Translations under genes and position numbers: made by a program
The notes under the pieces: model-generated
Database searches by the model: none
What the model was told of the DNA's origin: nothing
Seen by the model: only the letters and a program-made list of their open reading frames with translations
In this document: positions 1 to 7,207 of the stretch, piece by piece
How positions within the stretch are numbered: the stretch's first letter is position 1
Layout: each line of letters opens with the position of its first letter
Assembly: GCF_014529705.1 (NCBI RefSeq)
Contig: NZ_JAANIH010000085.1
Coordinates: 1-33,332 of the forward strand
From: Bradyrhizobium campsiandrae
GTDB lineage: Bacteria > Pseudomonadota > Alphaproteobacteria > Rhizobiales > Xanthobacteraceae
Length of the DNA: 33,332 bases
Direction: 5' to 3'

Positions 1-2
1 TC

Positions 3-140
3 GGATCGACCTACGACGTGCCCGCGACCTGGCGCGAGAAGGCGACGGATGTCCGCGGCGAAAGCCTGCCTTGCGGGCATTATTTGCCCGAAGAGGCGCC
101 GGAACTCGTGATCGACAGGCTGAGCGCCTTCTTCACCTGA
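3..140 (+). CDS. alpha/beta hydrolase, haloacetate dehalogenase-like (3' end only)
   Basis: Only the last 45 codons are in the window; the gene begins upstream. The reading frame ends at TGA 138-140. The tail contains LPCGHYLPEEAPE followed by an amphipathic helix ending in LSAFF. This pattern is typical of the C-terminus of alpha/beta hydrolases of the fluoroacetate/haloacetate dehalogenase type, where the His of GHYLPEE is the catalytic histidine. Such enzymes hydrolyse halogenated or ester substrates in the cytoplasm. The substrate cannot be told from this fragment, and an epoxide hydrolase relative is an alternative. Confidence 0.75.
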   Translation, partial: GSTYDVPATWREKATDVRGESLPCGHYLPEEAPELVIDRLSAFFT

Positions 141-222
141 TCGCCGGCCAGTTTGAACCGATCCGGTGTCCGCAAGCACCAAAAGCGCGTAGCCCCTGAT
201 ATCAGCGGCGAAGGAACGCGCA

Positions 223-1185
223 ATGAAGGCCTTGAGAGCATCGATCTGTGTCGCGATCACCACGCTCGCGCTGAGCCTGTCGCTGGCCGCGCCGTCCCGT
301 GCGGCAGAGGACGAGGCGGGGGCGGTCACGCAGCAGATGAAAGAGCTCTATCGGGCCGGCAAATATACCGAAGCGCTGCCCTTGGCCCAGAAGGCCCTCG
401 CCCTCCGCGAGAAGGAGTTCGGCACCGAAGACGCCATGGTCGCGATGCCGCTGAACGATCTCGGCACCATCCACTACAATCTCGGCCAATACGCGGTTGC
501 CGAGCTGCTGTACAAGCGGTCGCTGGCCATCCGGGAGAAGACGCTCGGTCCTGATGCCACCGAAGTCGCAACCGTTCTGAACAATCTGGGCGAACTCTAT
601 CGCGCCGAAGCGCGTTATGCCGACGCCGAGCCGCTGCTCAAGCGCTCGATCGCCATCCGCGAGAAGGCGCTCGGCCGGAGCGATCCTTCCATCGTGATGG
701 CCTTGAGCAACCTTGCTGCCGTCTATAGCAATCAGGGACGCTACGACCGGTCGGAGCCGTTGTTCAAGCGGGGACTCGCGATTCTGCAGAAGGCGAACGG
801 CCCCGACGATCCCGAAGCGACGGTGTTGATGAGCAATCTCGCCGATGCCTACATCAATCTGCATCGCTATGCCGATGCCGAGCGGCTGCTCAAGCGATCG
901 ATCGCGGTGACCGAGAAGGCGTTCGGACCCGACCATCCCGACATCGCCCAGGCGCAGAACAATCTGGCGACACTCTATGCGCGTCAGGGGCGCAATGAAG
1001 ATGCCGAGCGGCTGTACAAGCTGTCGGTGGCGACGTTCGAGAAGACGCTCGGTCCTGATCATCCGGATCTCGTCGATGTCCTCGACAACCTCGCCGCGTT
1101 CTACAGAGACCAGGGCCGCACCGCCGATGCCCGAGGCCTCATCAAGCGATCGCAGGCCATCCGCGGCAAGACCGGCGCGAGCTGA
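223..1185 (+). CDS. secreted tetratricopeptide-repeat protein
   Basis: This 320-aa protein has an N-terminal signal peptide (basic MKALRAS, hydrophobic core, cleavage likely after SRAA near residue 28). About six tandem repeats of roughly 42 residues follow, of the kinesin-light-chain/TPR_12 type. Recurrent motifs are NNLGELYR, YADAEPLLKRS and AIREKALG. The start ATG 223 is preceded by an AAGGA ribosome site. TPR arrays are protein-interaction scaffolds; no catalytic domain follows here. The repeats closely resemble those in the N-terminal half of the TPR-CHAT protein at 28559, so this looks like a TPR-only paralogue. A T-rich hairpin lies just after the stop. Its partner is unknown; a periplasmic location is inferred from the signal peptide. 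Confidence 0.85.
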   Translation: MKALRASICVAITTLALSLSLAAPSRAAEDEAGAVTQQMKELYRAGKYTEALPLAQKALALREKEFGTEDAMVAMPLNDLGTIHYNLGQYAVAELLYKRSLAIREKTLGPDATEVATVLNNLGELYRAEARYADAEPLLKRSIAIREKALGRSDPSIVMALSNLAAVYSNQGRYDRSEPLFKRGLAILQKANGPDDPEATVLMSNLADAYINLHRYADAERLLKRSIAVTEKAFGPDHPDIAQAQNNLATLYARQGRNEDAERLYKLSVATFEKTLGPDHPDLVDVLDNLAAFYRDQGRTADARGLIKRSQAIRGKTGAS

Positions 1186-1200
1186 GCGCTGCGTTTTTTT
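1173..1200 (+). terminator. probable Rho-independent terminator after the TPR gene
   Basis: A six-pair stem (1173-1178 with 1186-1191, one G-T wobble) with a 7-nt loop is followed two bases later by seven T residues (1194-1200). It overlaps the last codons of the TPR gene. The stem is short, so confidence is moderate. Confidence 0.45.
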
Positions 1201-1342
1201 GCCTGCCGACGGCTCTACCATGTCGGCACGGGCCGGTTTCGGTCGTCCTTTGGGCGACACGTCACGGATGGGCTGGACATGGTCCCCGCACACGTGACGT
1301 GATGCCACCTCGAAGCCTCGAAATCGGACTGGAGCAATACCC

Positions 1343-1759
1343 ATGAGGATCACCGTCGAAATCAGCGTCGCAGCCCCGATCGACCAGGTCTGGCGCGCCT
1401 ATACGACGCCTGCCGACATCGTGAAGTGGAACGCCGCCTCGGACGACTGGCATACGACCAAGGCAACGGTCGACCTGCGCGAGGGCGGCGTGTTTTCGTC
1501 GCGCATGGAGGCCAAGGACGGCAGCATGGGCTTCGACTTCGCCGGGACCTACACCAAAATCGTCGAGCACAAGCGGATCGAATATGCGTTCGGCGATCGC
1601 AAGGCCGAGGTCGACTTCGCGCCCGCGGCCAAGGGTGTCGTCGTCCGCGTCGCCTTCGATGGCGAAACCACCCATTCCGTCGAGCAGCAGCAGGCCGGCT
1701 GGCAGGCCATCCTCGACAGTTTTGCGCGATACGTGGAAGCGAAGCAGCGGACGTCGTAG
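1343..1759 (+). CDS. SRPBCC / AHSA1-like START-fold protein
   Basis: This 138-aa cytoplasmic protein starts with MRITVEISVAAPIDQVW, the characteristic first strand and helix of the SRPBCC (Bet v1/START) fold. The pattern 'WNAASDDWHTTKATVDLREGG' in loose form, the central FDFAGTYTKI and the C-terminal QQAGWQAILDSFARYVE helix fit the AHSA1 (activator of Hsp90 ATPase-like) subfamily. Length is normal for a single-domain member. Such proteins bind hydrophobic ligands in a deep cavity; bacterial ones are mostly uncharacterised. Start ATG 1343 follows a GGAG at about 1329, a slightly long spacing. It appears to be a single-gene unit. Confidence 0.85.
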   Translation: MRITVEISVAAPIDQVWRAYTTPADIVKWNAASDDWHTTKATVDLREGGVFSSRMEAKDGSMGFDFAGTYTKIVEHKRIEYAFGDRKAEVDFAPAAKGVVVRVAFDGETTHSVEQQQAGWQAILDSFARYVEAKQRTS

Positions 1760-1810
1760 GGACCGCAACGAGTCAAAGGCGAACGTCGATCGCCGGGTCT
1801 GCCGGTCTCA

Positions 1811-2056
1811 TCAGCACCCCCGGCAGATGCCGCCGATCTTGCGGTCGATCATGGTATCTTCCCGATCGAGTACGTCCTGCGACCCCGTCGCCGTTGCCGG
1901 AATGTCTGATGCATGGGGCTGGCGATGGCCGACCGGGGCGGTCCAGGGCTTCGTGGTCGTTTCCTTGCCGGCCGGCGCTGGATAGAAGGATTGCGCCGAC
2001 GCGGCGCCCATCGTCGAGACGAGTGCGAGCACGGCCAAGAGCTTCGAGGTGATCAT
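1811..2056 (-). CDS. small secreted hypothetical protein
   Basis: This 81-aa protein has a clear signal peptide (MITSKLLAVLALVSTMG, cleavage after ASA near residue 21). The mature part is short and polar and ends in IGGICRGC with two cysteines. ATG 2056 is chosen over an upstream TTG at 2068 because GGAGG (2066-2062) is correctly spaced for the ATG and would lie inside the longer frame. No domain is recognised. Periplasmic location is inferred. Similar tiny exported proteins are common in Bradyrhizobium, but no function can be given. Confidence 0.65.
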   Translation of the reverse strand: MITSKLLAVLALVSTMGAASAQSFYPAPAGKETTTKPWTAPVGHRQPHASDIPATATGSQDVLDREDTMIDRKIGGICRGC

Positions 2057-2180
2057 CGCGGCCTCCAAATGGCATCCGCGCGGGATGCGCGGCTCTGACC
2101 TTCAGATTGGCGTCGAAGACCCGTTATTCCGCCTCTGGCGGAGGCGTGATGCGGTCGTGACCGGCCTGAACGATGCCTCG

Positions 2181-2390
2181 TCAGGCCGGCGCCTTGCGCC
2201 CGATCAGGCCGAACACGATCATCACGAGGCTGATGCCGCCGACAGCACCGGAGACCTCGCCGACCGTGCGCATCAGGGCGGCGGGATCGTTGGACCACAG
2301 CGTCATGTCGCGCATCGACAGGAAGAACAGCACGGCCAACACCAGCAGCACCGTGCCCACCGCTATCAATCGCCAGTTTCGTTGTCGCAT
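2181..2390 (-). CDS. small two-helix membrane protein
   Basis: This 69-aa protein has two predicted transmembrane helices, residues about 8-25 (LIAVGTVLLVLAVLFFL) and about 44-64 (a glycine-rich segment ending VMIVFGLIG). They are separated by a short polar loop with a Trp. The end is basic (GRKAPA). No domain is recognised. It lies upstream of the secreted 81-aa gene on the same strand with a gap of about 125 bp, so co-transcription is possible but not shown. Confidence 0.6.
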   Translation of the reverse strand: MRQRNWRLIAVGTVLLVLAVLFFLSMRDMTLWSNDPAALMRTVGEVSGAVGGISLVMIVFGLIGRKAPA

Positions 2391-2536
2391 GACAGATGCT
2401 CTCCCGTATCGTCCATGGACGAGCGTGTCGTTTCTCTGCAGGGGAATAGTGTCGCCGAGGCCGGATCGGGTTCAATCGGAGCAGAGCGCAGATGAAGCCG
2501 GATGCGTTTTTCAATTCGGATAAGCATAATCCATCA

Positions 2537-2669
2537 CCGTCACCCTGAGGTGCCTGCCCTGCAAAGCAGGGCAGGCCTCGAAGGGCGACGGCCCCACTGG
2601 TGGCCGCGCATCCTTCGAGGCTCCCCATGGGACGCGTTGCGTCCCATGCCTCGCACCTCAGGATGACGG
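2537..2669. repeat. compound intergenic palindrome (rhizobial type)
   Basis: Outer arms 2537-2553 and 2653-2669 are 17-bp inverted repeats with one mismatch. Nested inside are a second arm pair (2575-2584 with 2612-2621) and two local hairpins (CTGCCCTGC/GCAGGGCAG near 2554-2574 and TGGGACGC/GCGTCCCA at 2628-2646). The motif CTGAGGTGC...GCACCTCAGGATGACGG is one I recall as a dispersed Bradyrhizobium intergenic element. It occupies most of the gap between the divergent genes at 2390 and 2757. Confidence 0.8.
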
Positions 2670-2756
2670 GTCGCCAGCCTTCCCTCTGCGTCGCGATGGC
2701 GGGCGTCACCAACTTCGTCTACGGTCAGATCGGTCCTGATTTCGAAAGGCGAGAGC

Positions 2757-3446
2757 ATGCAAACCATTGGCCTGATCGGAGGGATGAGCTGGGAGAGCAC
2801 CGCGCTCTATTACAAGCTCATCAACGAGCGCGTCCGCGATCGGCTGGGCGAGCTGCATTCGGCCCCGCTGTTGATGTATTCCTACGATTTCCAGCAGATC
2901 AAGGAGATGCAATATGCCGGCCGCTGGGCCGAGGCGGCGGCGAGCCTGGTGGACGTGGCGCAGCGGCTCGAACGCGCGGGCGCCCGCGCCATCGTGCTGT
3001 GCACGAACACGATGCACAAGCTGGCGCCCGAGATCGTGCCGAAGCTGACCACTCCCTTCATTCACATCGGCGATGCAACGGCGGAGCGCATTCGGGCGCG
3101 GGGATATCGGCGGGTCGGGCTGCTCGGGACCAGGTTCACGATGGTAGAGGATTTCTACATCGACCGGCTGCGCGCGCATGCGCTCGACGTCCTCGTTCCG
3201 TCCGCCGAGGAGCGCGCCGACGTCAACCGCATCATCTACGACGAGTTGTGCCTCGGAATCGTCGCCGATCCGTCGCGTCGCCGCTATCAGGACGTGATGG
3301 CCGCGCTGGTCGGGCGCGGCGCGGAGTGCATCATCCTCGGCTGCACCGAGATCACGATGCTGGTTGGCGCTGCCGATACATCGGTCGAGACGTTCGATAC
3401 GACGGCCATTCACGCGGAGGCGGCGGCCGATTTTGCCATCGGGTGA
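2757..3446 (+). CDS. aspartate/glutamate racemase family protein
   Basis: This 229-aa protein belongs to the PLP-independent Asp/Glu/hydantoin racemase superfamily. The N-terminus TIGLIGGMSWEST is diagnostic of the aspartate racemase branch. The two catalytic cysteines are present: Cys82 in LCTNTMHK and Cys196 in LGCTEIT. Residues R and K typical of substrate carboxylate binding are plausible but were not mapped. The family interconverts L- and D-amino acids by a two-base cysteine mechanism in the cytoplasm; the substrate here could be Asp, Glu or broader. The length is that of the family. Start ATG 2757 follows AAAGG. It stands alone between a palindrome and a LuxR-type regulator. Confidence 0.88.
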   Translation: MQTIGLIGGMSWESTALYYKLINERVRDRLGELHSAPLLMYSYDFQQIKEMQYAGRWAEAAASLVDVAQRLERAGARAIVLCTNTMHKLAPEIVPKLTTPFIHIGDATAERIRARGYRRVGLLGTRFTMVEDFYIDRLRAHALDVLVPSAEERADVNRIIYDELCLGIVADPSRRRYQDVMAALVGRGAECIILGCTEITMLVGAADTSVETFDTTAIHAEAAADFAIG

Positions 3447-3658
3447 AGTCGGGTGGCGTCGGACCGTCGCCATCCGAAGACGGCCCCCGATCTCGGCGCC
3501 GCTCCGGATGCCCAAGAACTTTCGACCAATTGAAACCCCGCCATGATACCGGCGAGACTATCCGGGTTCGCGCGGGGGACGACAAGATTGAGTTCCCTGG
3601 AAGCGGCTTGCTATCATGCCTTTCGGGGGTTCGGTCGATTGGGTCTATCGCGGCGACA

Positions 3659-4768
3659 ATGACGGGCATCGATATCGAGCACATCATCGATCGTATCCAC
3701 GAGGCTGCGACCGTTCCGGAGCTCTGGCCGGAGGTGCTGGAGGCCATCGCGCAGGCCGCGGGCGCACATGGCATGGTCATGATCACCTCGGACAGCGACC
3801 CCTGGGCCGGCGTCTGGAATGGCGTCGTGACCTCGCCGTCGATCCAAGAGGCCTTCGCGGCGTTCATGCGTGAAGGCATCTCCAGTCGCACCGAGACGAC
3901 ACCCAGGCTTCTGGCGTTTGACCACCCCGGCTTCGTCAGCGAACAGGAGGTCTTTTCGCTGGAAGAATGGGAGCGTGATCCATATCGCGTGGAGTGGAAT
4001 AAGAAATGGGGCTTCGAGCATGCTTGCGCGACAGCCGTTCATAGCCCCTCCGGCGAGCTCATCGTCTTTCACATGGAAAGACTGGCAGGCCGGCCGGCCT
4101 TTTCGCGCCAGGATCTCGATTTCCTCGACCGCTTTCGTCCCCATCTCGCGCGGGCGGCCCTGCTGTCGACGCGCTGGCGCCTGACCCGGATGCGGGCGGC
4201 GACCGAGGCGCTGGCGCTTGTCGGTCTGCCGGCCCTCGCCATCGCGCGGTCTGGACGGGTCATGGCGGTGAACGCCTTGATCGAAGGCATGACGGATGTC
4301 CTGCGCTGGCTGCCGAAGGACCAATTCGCCATCAGGGACGGCGCGGCCGACACGCTGCTGCGCGCCGGCCTGGCTCAGCTCGGTTCGCCCGAAACACCCG
4401 TATGTTCCTTCGCGGCGCGCCGGACCAACGCGGATCCGGTCGTGTTTCATCTCGTTTCGATGCCGGGCGAAGCGCGCGACCTGTTCAATGGAGCGGTCGG
4501 CCTCCTGATCGTGACGCCGGTGACCGCCTCCCAGGCGCCGAGCCTTGCGCTGATCCGCGGCCTGTTCGATCTCACCCCCAGCGAGGCGCGCGTTGCGCGT
4601 GGGATCGCGCAGGGGCAGACGATCGGCGACATCGCGGCGCATCACGGCTTGAGCCGCGAAACGATCCGCACGCAGATCAAGGCCGTCCTGGCCAAGACGG
4701 GAACGCGAAACCAGAAGAGCGCGGCCGCGCTGTTCGGCGCGATCCCCAGATTACCGCTCAACGATTGA
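3659..4768 (+). CDS. LuxR-family HTH transcriptional regulator
   Basis: This 369-aa protein has a LuxR/FixJ-type helix-turn-helix at the C-terminus (about residues 300-360: LTPSEARVARGIAQG, then IGDIAAHHGLSRETIRTQIK). The N-terminal two thirds look like a PAS/GAF-like sensory region with no recognised autoinducer signature. The open frame continues far upstream (to 2600) through the racemase region, but MTGIDIEHIIDRI at 3659 is the first start with regulator-like sequence; its ribosome site is weak. There is no linked LuxI synthase or response-regulator receiver domain, so the signal is unknown. It probably acts as a cytoplasmic single-component regulator. Confidence 0.82.
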   Translation: MTGIDIEHIIDRIHEAATVPELWPEVLEAIAQAAGAHGMVMITSDSDPWAGVWNGVVTSPSIQEAFAAFMREGISSRTETTPRLLAFDHPGFVSEQEVFSLEEWERDPYRVEWNKKWGFEHACATAVHSPSGELIVFHMERLAGRPAFSRQDLDFLDRFRPHLARAALLSTRWRLTRMRAATEALALVGLPALAIARSGRVMAVNALIEGMTDVLRWLPKDQFAIRDGAADTLLRAGLAQLGSPETPVCSFAARRTNADPVVFHLVSMPGEARDLFNGAVGLLIVTPVTASQAPSLALIRGLFDLTPSEARVARGIAQGQTIGDIAAHHGLSRETIRTQIKAVLAKTGTRNQKSAAALFGAIPRLPLND

Positions 4769-4817
4769 TGCCGGAACGAATCCGACCCGGATCGGGTTAA
4801 CCCTGGCGATGCGCCGG

Positions 4818-4847
4818 CGTGTCTTCACCCAAATGGGTGAAGACACG
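4818..4847. repeat. perfect 13-bp inverted repeat with 4-nt loop
   Basis: Arms 4818-4830 and 4835-4847 (CGTGTCTTCACCC / GGGTGAAGACACG) are perfectly complementary around AAAT. The element lies 50 bp after the LuxR-type gene. It lacks a T-run, so it is either a non-canonical transcript end, a repeat-family hairpin or a protein-binding site. Confidence 0.6.
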
Positions 4848-4900
4848 TGTCCGCCCTCCGGGTCAACTCCCTTTGAAGGGTCTGACGAGAAGCCGCAGGG

Positions 4901-5104
4901 ATGGTGGGGCCGGAGTTTCCGACTTTCGAAGTGAGCTTGGCGCCGCGCAAGCGGAGCGCATGGGCTTGGAGCGTCTGCTCCAGCCATGGCGTGGTGCTGA
5001 TGCAGGGGCGGGAACGAAGCCGGCCGGCCGCAAGATACCAGGCCGAAAGAGCCCTCTTCCTGCTGCTGCTGACCGCCCCCTATCGCTCGCGACTGTCGGC
5101 ATAG
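4901..5104 (+). CDS. short conserved-looking hypothetical protein
   Basis: This 67-aa ORF starts at ATG 4901 after a GCAGGG sequence. It contains FEVSLAPRKRSAWAWSVC and ALFLLLLTAPYRSR with an Arg/Ala-rich middle. I recall short Bradyrhizobium proteins with this order of motifs, but could not verify that. No domain or export signal is visible. It might be a complete small protein or a shortened copy of a longer one. The flanks 4769-4900 and 5105-5165 hold only the hairpin and no other supported gene. Confidence 0.5.
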   Translation: MVGPEFPTFEVSLAPRKRSAWAWSVCSSHGVVLMQGRERSRPAARYQAERALFLLLLTAPYRSRLSA

Positions 5105-5165
5105 CCGAGACGCTGATCGACGCCGCATAGCAAGCCCCGGCATCGCCGCCTGTCGGTCGCGTCAG

Positions 5166-5765
5166 CTAGCGATGGATCGGGCCTTGCTTTGCGACCTTGG
5201 GCGGCTCGAGCATCACTTCCTTCAAATCATCGCCGGCGGCGACCACGACGACGAAGGTGGGCTTGCCATCCTGTCTGACCAGCCCGCCGGCAAGCGCGTT
5301 GCCGGCCGTCGCCCGCTCCGCGACCTGCACGGCATCCGACAATTCCTGCTTGATCCACTTGAGAGCGATCATGTTGGCGAGCTCTTCGCGACCCAGTTCA
5401 CGCAGCGAGCACGTCACTTCCCTTCCCGCGACGCTGCCGGTGTTGGCATCGATGGTATTCTCCCATACCCGTTCTTTCCGCATCGTGCGGACGCGATAGA
5501 CGGGGGAGCCGGCCGACTCGAAGCTGATGTCGGCTGTCTTGGACCCATCATGGAGACGCTCGGCGATCGCCATCGCGCGGCTGAGCGGGATGTGGATCGT
5601 GCGGAATTCGGTCAGCACGCGGCGGATCGCGGCGTCCTCGGCGTCGCCTCGCGTGGCCGCGCTTCGGTTGGCCGAGTCGACGGGATTTTGGACGTCGGCG
5701 ACGGCGCCGGTCGCTGCCAGCATGGCTGACCATACGATCAGGGCGAGGACATGTTGCTTCAGCAT
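5166..5765 (-). CDS. secreted PepSY-domain protein
   Basis: This 199-aa protein has a signal peptide (MLKQHVLALIVWSAMLAATG, cleavage near AVAD). The mature region carries at least one PepSY-like unit: IPLSRAMAIAERLHDG followed by AGSPVYRVRTM and an NTIDANTGSV beta strand. The second half contains QELSDAVQVAERAT followed by GKPTFVVVVAAG, a probable second PepSY-like repeat. PepSY modules occur in secreted or periplasmic proteins and are thought to bind or inhibit peptidases or to sense signals. It is the last gene of a five-gene minus-strand operon; its start lies 4 nt after the stop of the preceding gene, indicating coupled translation. Confidence 0.78.
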   Translation of the reverse strand: MLKQHVLALIVWSAMLAATGAVADVQNPVDSANRSAATRGDAEDAAIRRVLTEFRTIHIPLSRAMAIAERLHDGSKTADISFESAGSPVYRVRTMRKERVWENTIDANTGSVAGREVTCSLRELGREELANMIALKWIKQELSDAVQVAERATAGNALAGGLVRQDGKPTFVVVVAAGDDLKEVMLEPPKVAKQGPIHR

Positions 5766-5769
5766 CGGA

Positions 5770-6090
5770 TCAATCTCGGTCAGGTGGGTCGATGGCCTGC
5801 GCGGCCGAATGGGCGACGACGATCTCCTTGTCGGAGGGCGCGGGCTGTGACTGGTTGGTGTCGATCGCCACGCGCTCGGGCCCTTTCATGGCGGACTGGA
5901 TGCGGATCGGAGGCAGCGCGGGATCCGCTTCGGTGAAGCGGCCAGGCGATGGCTCCGGCAGCAGCGAGCCCGCCGCCCAGAGCAAGCAGAGCAGCGCGCC
6001 GCCGACCGACAGAAAGTAGCCGCGCCAGGGAAGGGCGGTTTCGGTTTCTTGGTGCGCACGCATGGCGGCGATGATGGATCGTCGGCTCAC
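5770..6090 (-). CDS. single-pass membrane protein, unknown function
   Basis: The product is 106 aa from a GTG start at 6090, which has GGAAG about 9 nt upstream. An internal ATG at 6063 would give 97 aa. A basic N-terminus is followed by one membrane helix (about residues 32-50, YFLSVGGALLCLLWAAG), then a proline-rich soluble tail with IRIQSAMKGPERVAIDT and SDKEIVVAHSA. The topology suggests a periplasmic tail. No domain is recognised. It sits between a 78-aa gene and the PepSY gene on the same strand and probably shares their transcript. Confidence 0.6.
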   Translation of the reverse strand: MSRRSIIAAMRAHQETETALPWRGYFLSVGGALLCLLWAAGSLLPEPSPGRFTEADPALPPIRIQSAMKGPERVAIDTNQSQPAPSDKEIVVAHSAAQAIDPPDRD

Positions 6091-6130
6091 GGCACGCGAC
6101 TTCCGATGGTGATGTCGCCGTATCTCATCG

Positions 6131-6367
6131 TCAGATGCCCCACGGGCGCGGATGGCGGCGCGCAAGCCCGGCGTCGAGATAGCCGCGCTCGTCGAGCCAC
6201 TCGGTCGGACAATAGGTCGCGACACCAGGATCAAAAGCGAACCCGTCTCGCTCCAGCGCCGCCCGCGTACCGGTGACGCCGGTCGGCACGGCTTCGCCGC
6301 TGTCCGGATCCACGTTCATCACGTCGAAGACCTCGATGAAGTTCAGCATTGTCGGAGCACCGGGCAT
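6131..6367 (-). CDS. small acidic hypothetical protein
   Basis: The product is 78 aa from ATG 6367, 4 nt downstream of the stop of the 51-aa gene; ATG 6349 (MLNFIEVFDV) is the alternative. The sequence contains FIEVFDVMNVDPDSGE, a TGTRAALERDGFAFDPG segment and a Tyr/Trp-containing end. There is no signal peptide or membrane helix, so a cytosolic product is expected. No family is recognised. The spacing supports membership of the operon running from 6724 to 5166. Confidence 0.5.
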   Translation of the reverse strand: MPGAPTMLNFIEVFDVMNVDPDSGEAVPTGVTGTRAALERDGFAFDPGVATYCPTEWLDERGYLDAGLARRHPRPWGI

Positions 6368-6371
6368 CGTC

Positions 6372-6527
6372 TCACGCGGCGTGCGTAAGATTGTCGGATG
6401 GGTCGGGCGCAACGCCTCGGCGTGCGAGTTCGGACTCGATCATGTCGAACACATATTCGACCGGTGCGATCCAGACGTTGACCCAGTAGATGATGCAGTC
6501 GCGGGTGATCAGCAGGACCGGCGTCAT
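6372..6527 (-). CDS. 51-aa hypothetical protein, translationally coupled
   Basis: The start ATG (6527-6525) overlaps the stop of the upstream 66-aa gene in the sequence ATGA. The product has a hydrophobic N-terminal half (VLLITRDCIIYWVNVWIAPV) that may be a membrane or amphipathic helix, followed by a charged helix FDMIESELARRG. No family is recognised. The strict overlap and operon position are the main support. Confidence 0.5.
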   Translation of the reverse strand: MTPVLLITRDCIIYWVNVWIAPVEYVFDMIESELARRGVAPDPSDNLTHAA

Positions 6528-6724
6528 GCGATCGTCCTCCGTTGCAGCCGGACAGGACCGGGCCGGCGCGCGCCGAGCGAATGCGCCCAGGCGATCATCG
6601 CGATCGTGATCCCCAGCAGCAGGCTCAGCGCCACGAGACACAGGGCGACGACGACATTGATCGATGCGACGGCAAGCCCCGGTATCGGATTTTCGCGCAT
6701 CAAGGCGAACAGCATGCTTGACAT
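6524..6724 (-). CDS. 66-aa single-pass membrane protein, first gene of operon
   Basis: ATG 6724 is preceded by a strong AAGGAG ribosome site at suitable spacing. The product has one long hydrophobic segment (about residues 16-45, VASINVVVALCLVALSLLLG and onward) and a basic Arg-rich tail (GARRPGPVRLQRR), which suggests an inner-membrane protein with a cytoplasmic C-terminus. It heads the operon that continues to the PepSY gene. A putative TetR-type operator lies 18-35 bp upstream of the start. No function can be assigned. Confidence 0.6.
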   Translation of the reverse strand: MSSMLFALMRENPIPGLAVASINVVVALCLVALSLLLGITIAMIAWAHSLGARRPGPVRLQRRTIA

Positions 6725-6741
6725 TCCGCGTCTCCTTAATA

Positions 6742-6759
6742 AAATACACCGTATAGTTC
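6742..6759. promoter_or_regulatory. putative TetR-type operator, copy 1
   Basis: The 18-bp sequence AAATACACCGTATAGTTC matches 15 of 18 positions of a site at 8495-8512 beside the tetR gene, in the same orientation. It contains a near-palindrome centred on TACAC-C-GTATA. It lies immediately upstream of the ribosome site of the 66-aa membrane-protein gene, where binding would block transcription. The inference rests on the shared motif only. Confidence 0.55.
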
Positions 6760-6885
6760 ATATAAATCACGCGCCATGGCCGAAGTCAAGACGAGGGCCT
6801 CACAAGCGCGTGTGCGGAGATCGGGGCGTCGACGCCCGTGATGTCGATGCCCGAGATCGAGTCTTACGCAGAGAGAGGAATTGAC

Positions 6886-7140
6886 ATGTCGAGATTGACG
6901 CCGGCGCTGGTCGCGGCGGTCATGGTTGCATTCGCCAGCCCATCAGCATCCGCGCAGGAGAATCAGGGCACACCGGAGCAGAGGGCCGCGTGCACGCCCG
7001 ACGCCTTCCGTCTATGCAGTGCCTTCATTCCCGATCCGTCGGGGGTCGAGGCTTGCCTGCGCCAGAGGAAATCGGACCTGAGTCAAGCGTGCAAGGCAGT
7101 GTTCGAGCAGGCAAGCACGGGACCGGCGCGGAGCCGATAA
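6886..7140 (+). CDS. small secreted cysteine-rich repeat protein
   Basis: This 84-aa protein starts at ATG 6886 after GAGAGGAA. A signal peptide runs to about residue 24 (ending SASA). The mature part, RAACTPDAFRLCSAFIPD then EACLRQRKSDLSQACKAVF, has the paired-Cys pattern of the Cys-rich GLG1/FGFR-type repeat (PF00839). It has four cysteines, suiting disulfide bonds in the periplasm. Similar small proteins are frequent in Bradyrhizobium. No function is known. It reads away from the five-gene operon, across a gap of about 160 bp holding the operator. Confidence 0.75.
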   Translation: MSRLTPALVAAVMVAFASPSASAQENQGTPEQRAACTPDAFRLCSAFIPDPSGVEACLRQRKSDLSQACKAVFEQASTGPARSR

Positions 7141-7207
7141 GGCGCGACGTCGCGGCATCGCCACCTGCCGAAGCCGCCTTGATGCGTCCGCAGCACAGGA
7201 ACGATCG

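Noticed and set aside
2600..3658. Upstream extension of the LuxR-type frame giving 722 codons
   Set aside because: It runs through the racemase gene in another frame and through the palindrome, and its sequence is not protein-like before MTGIDIEHI.
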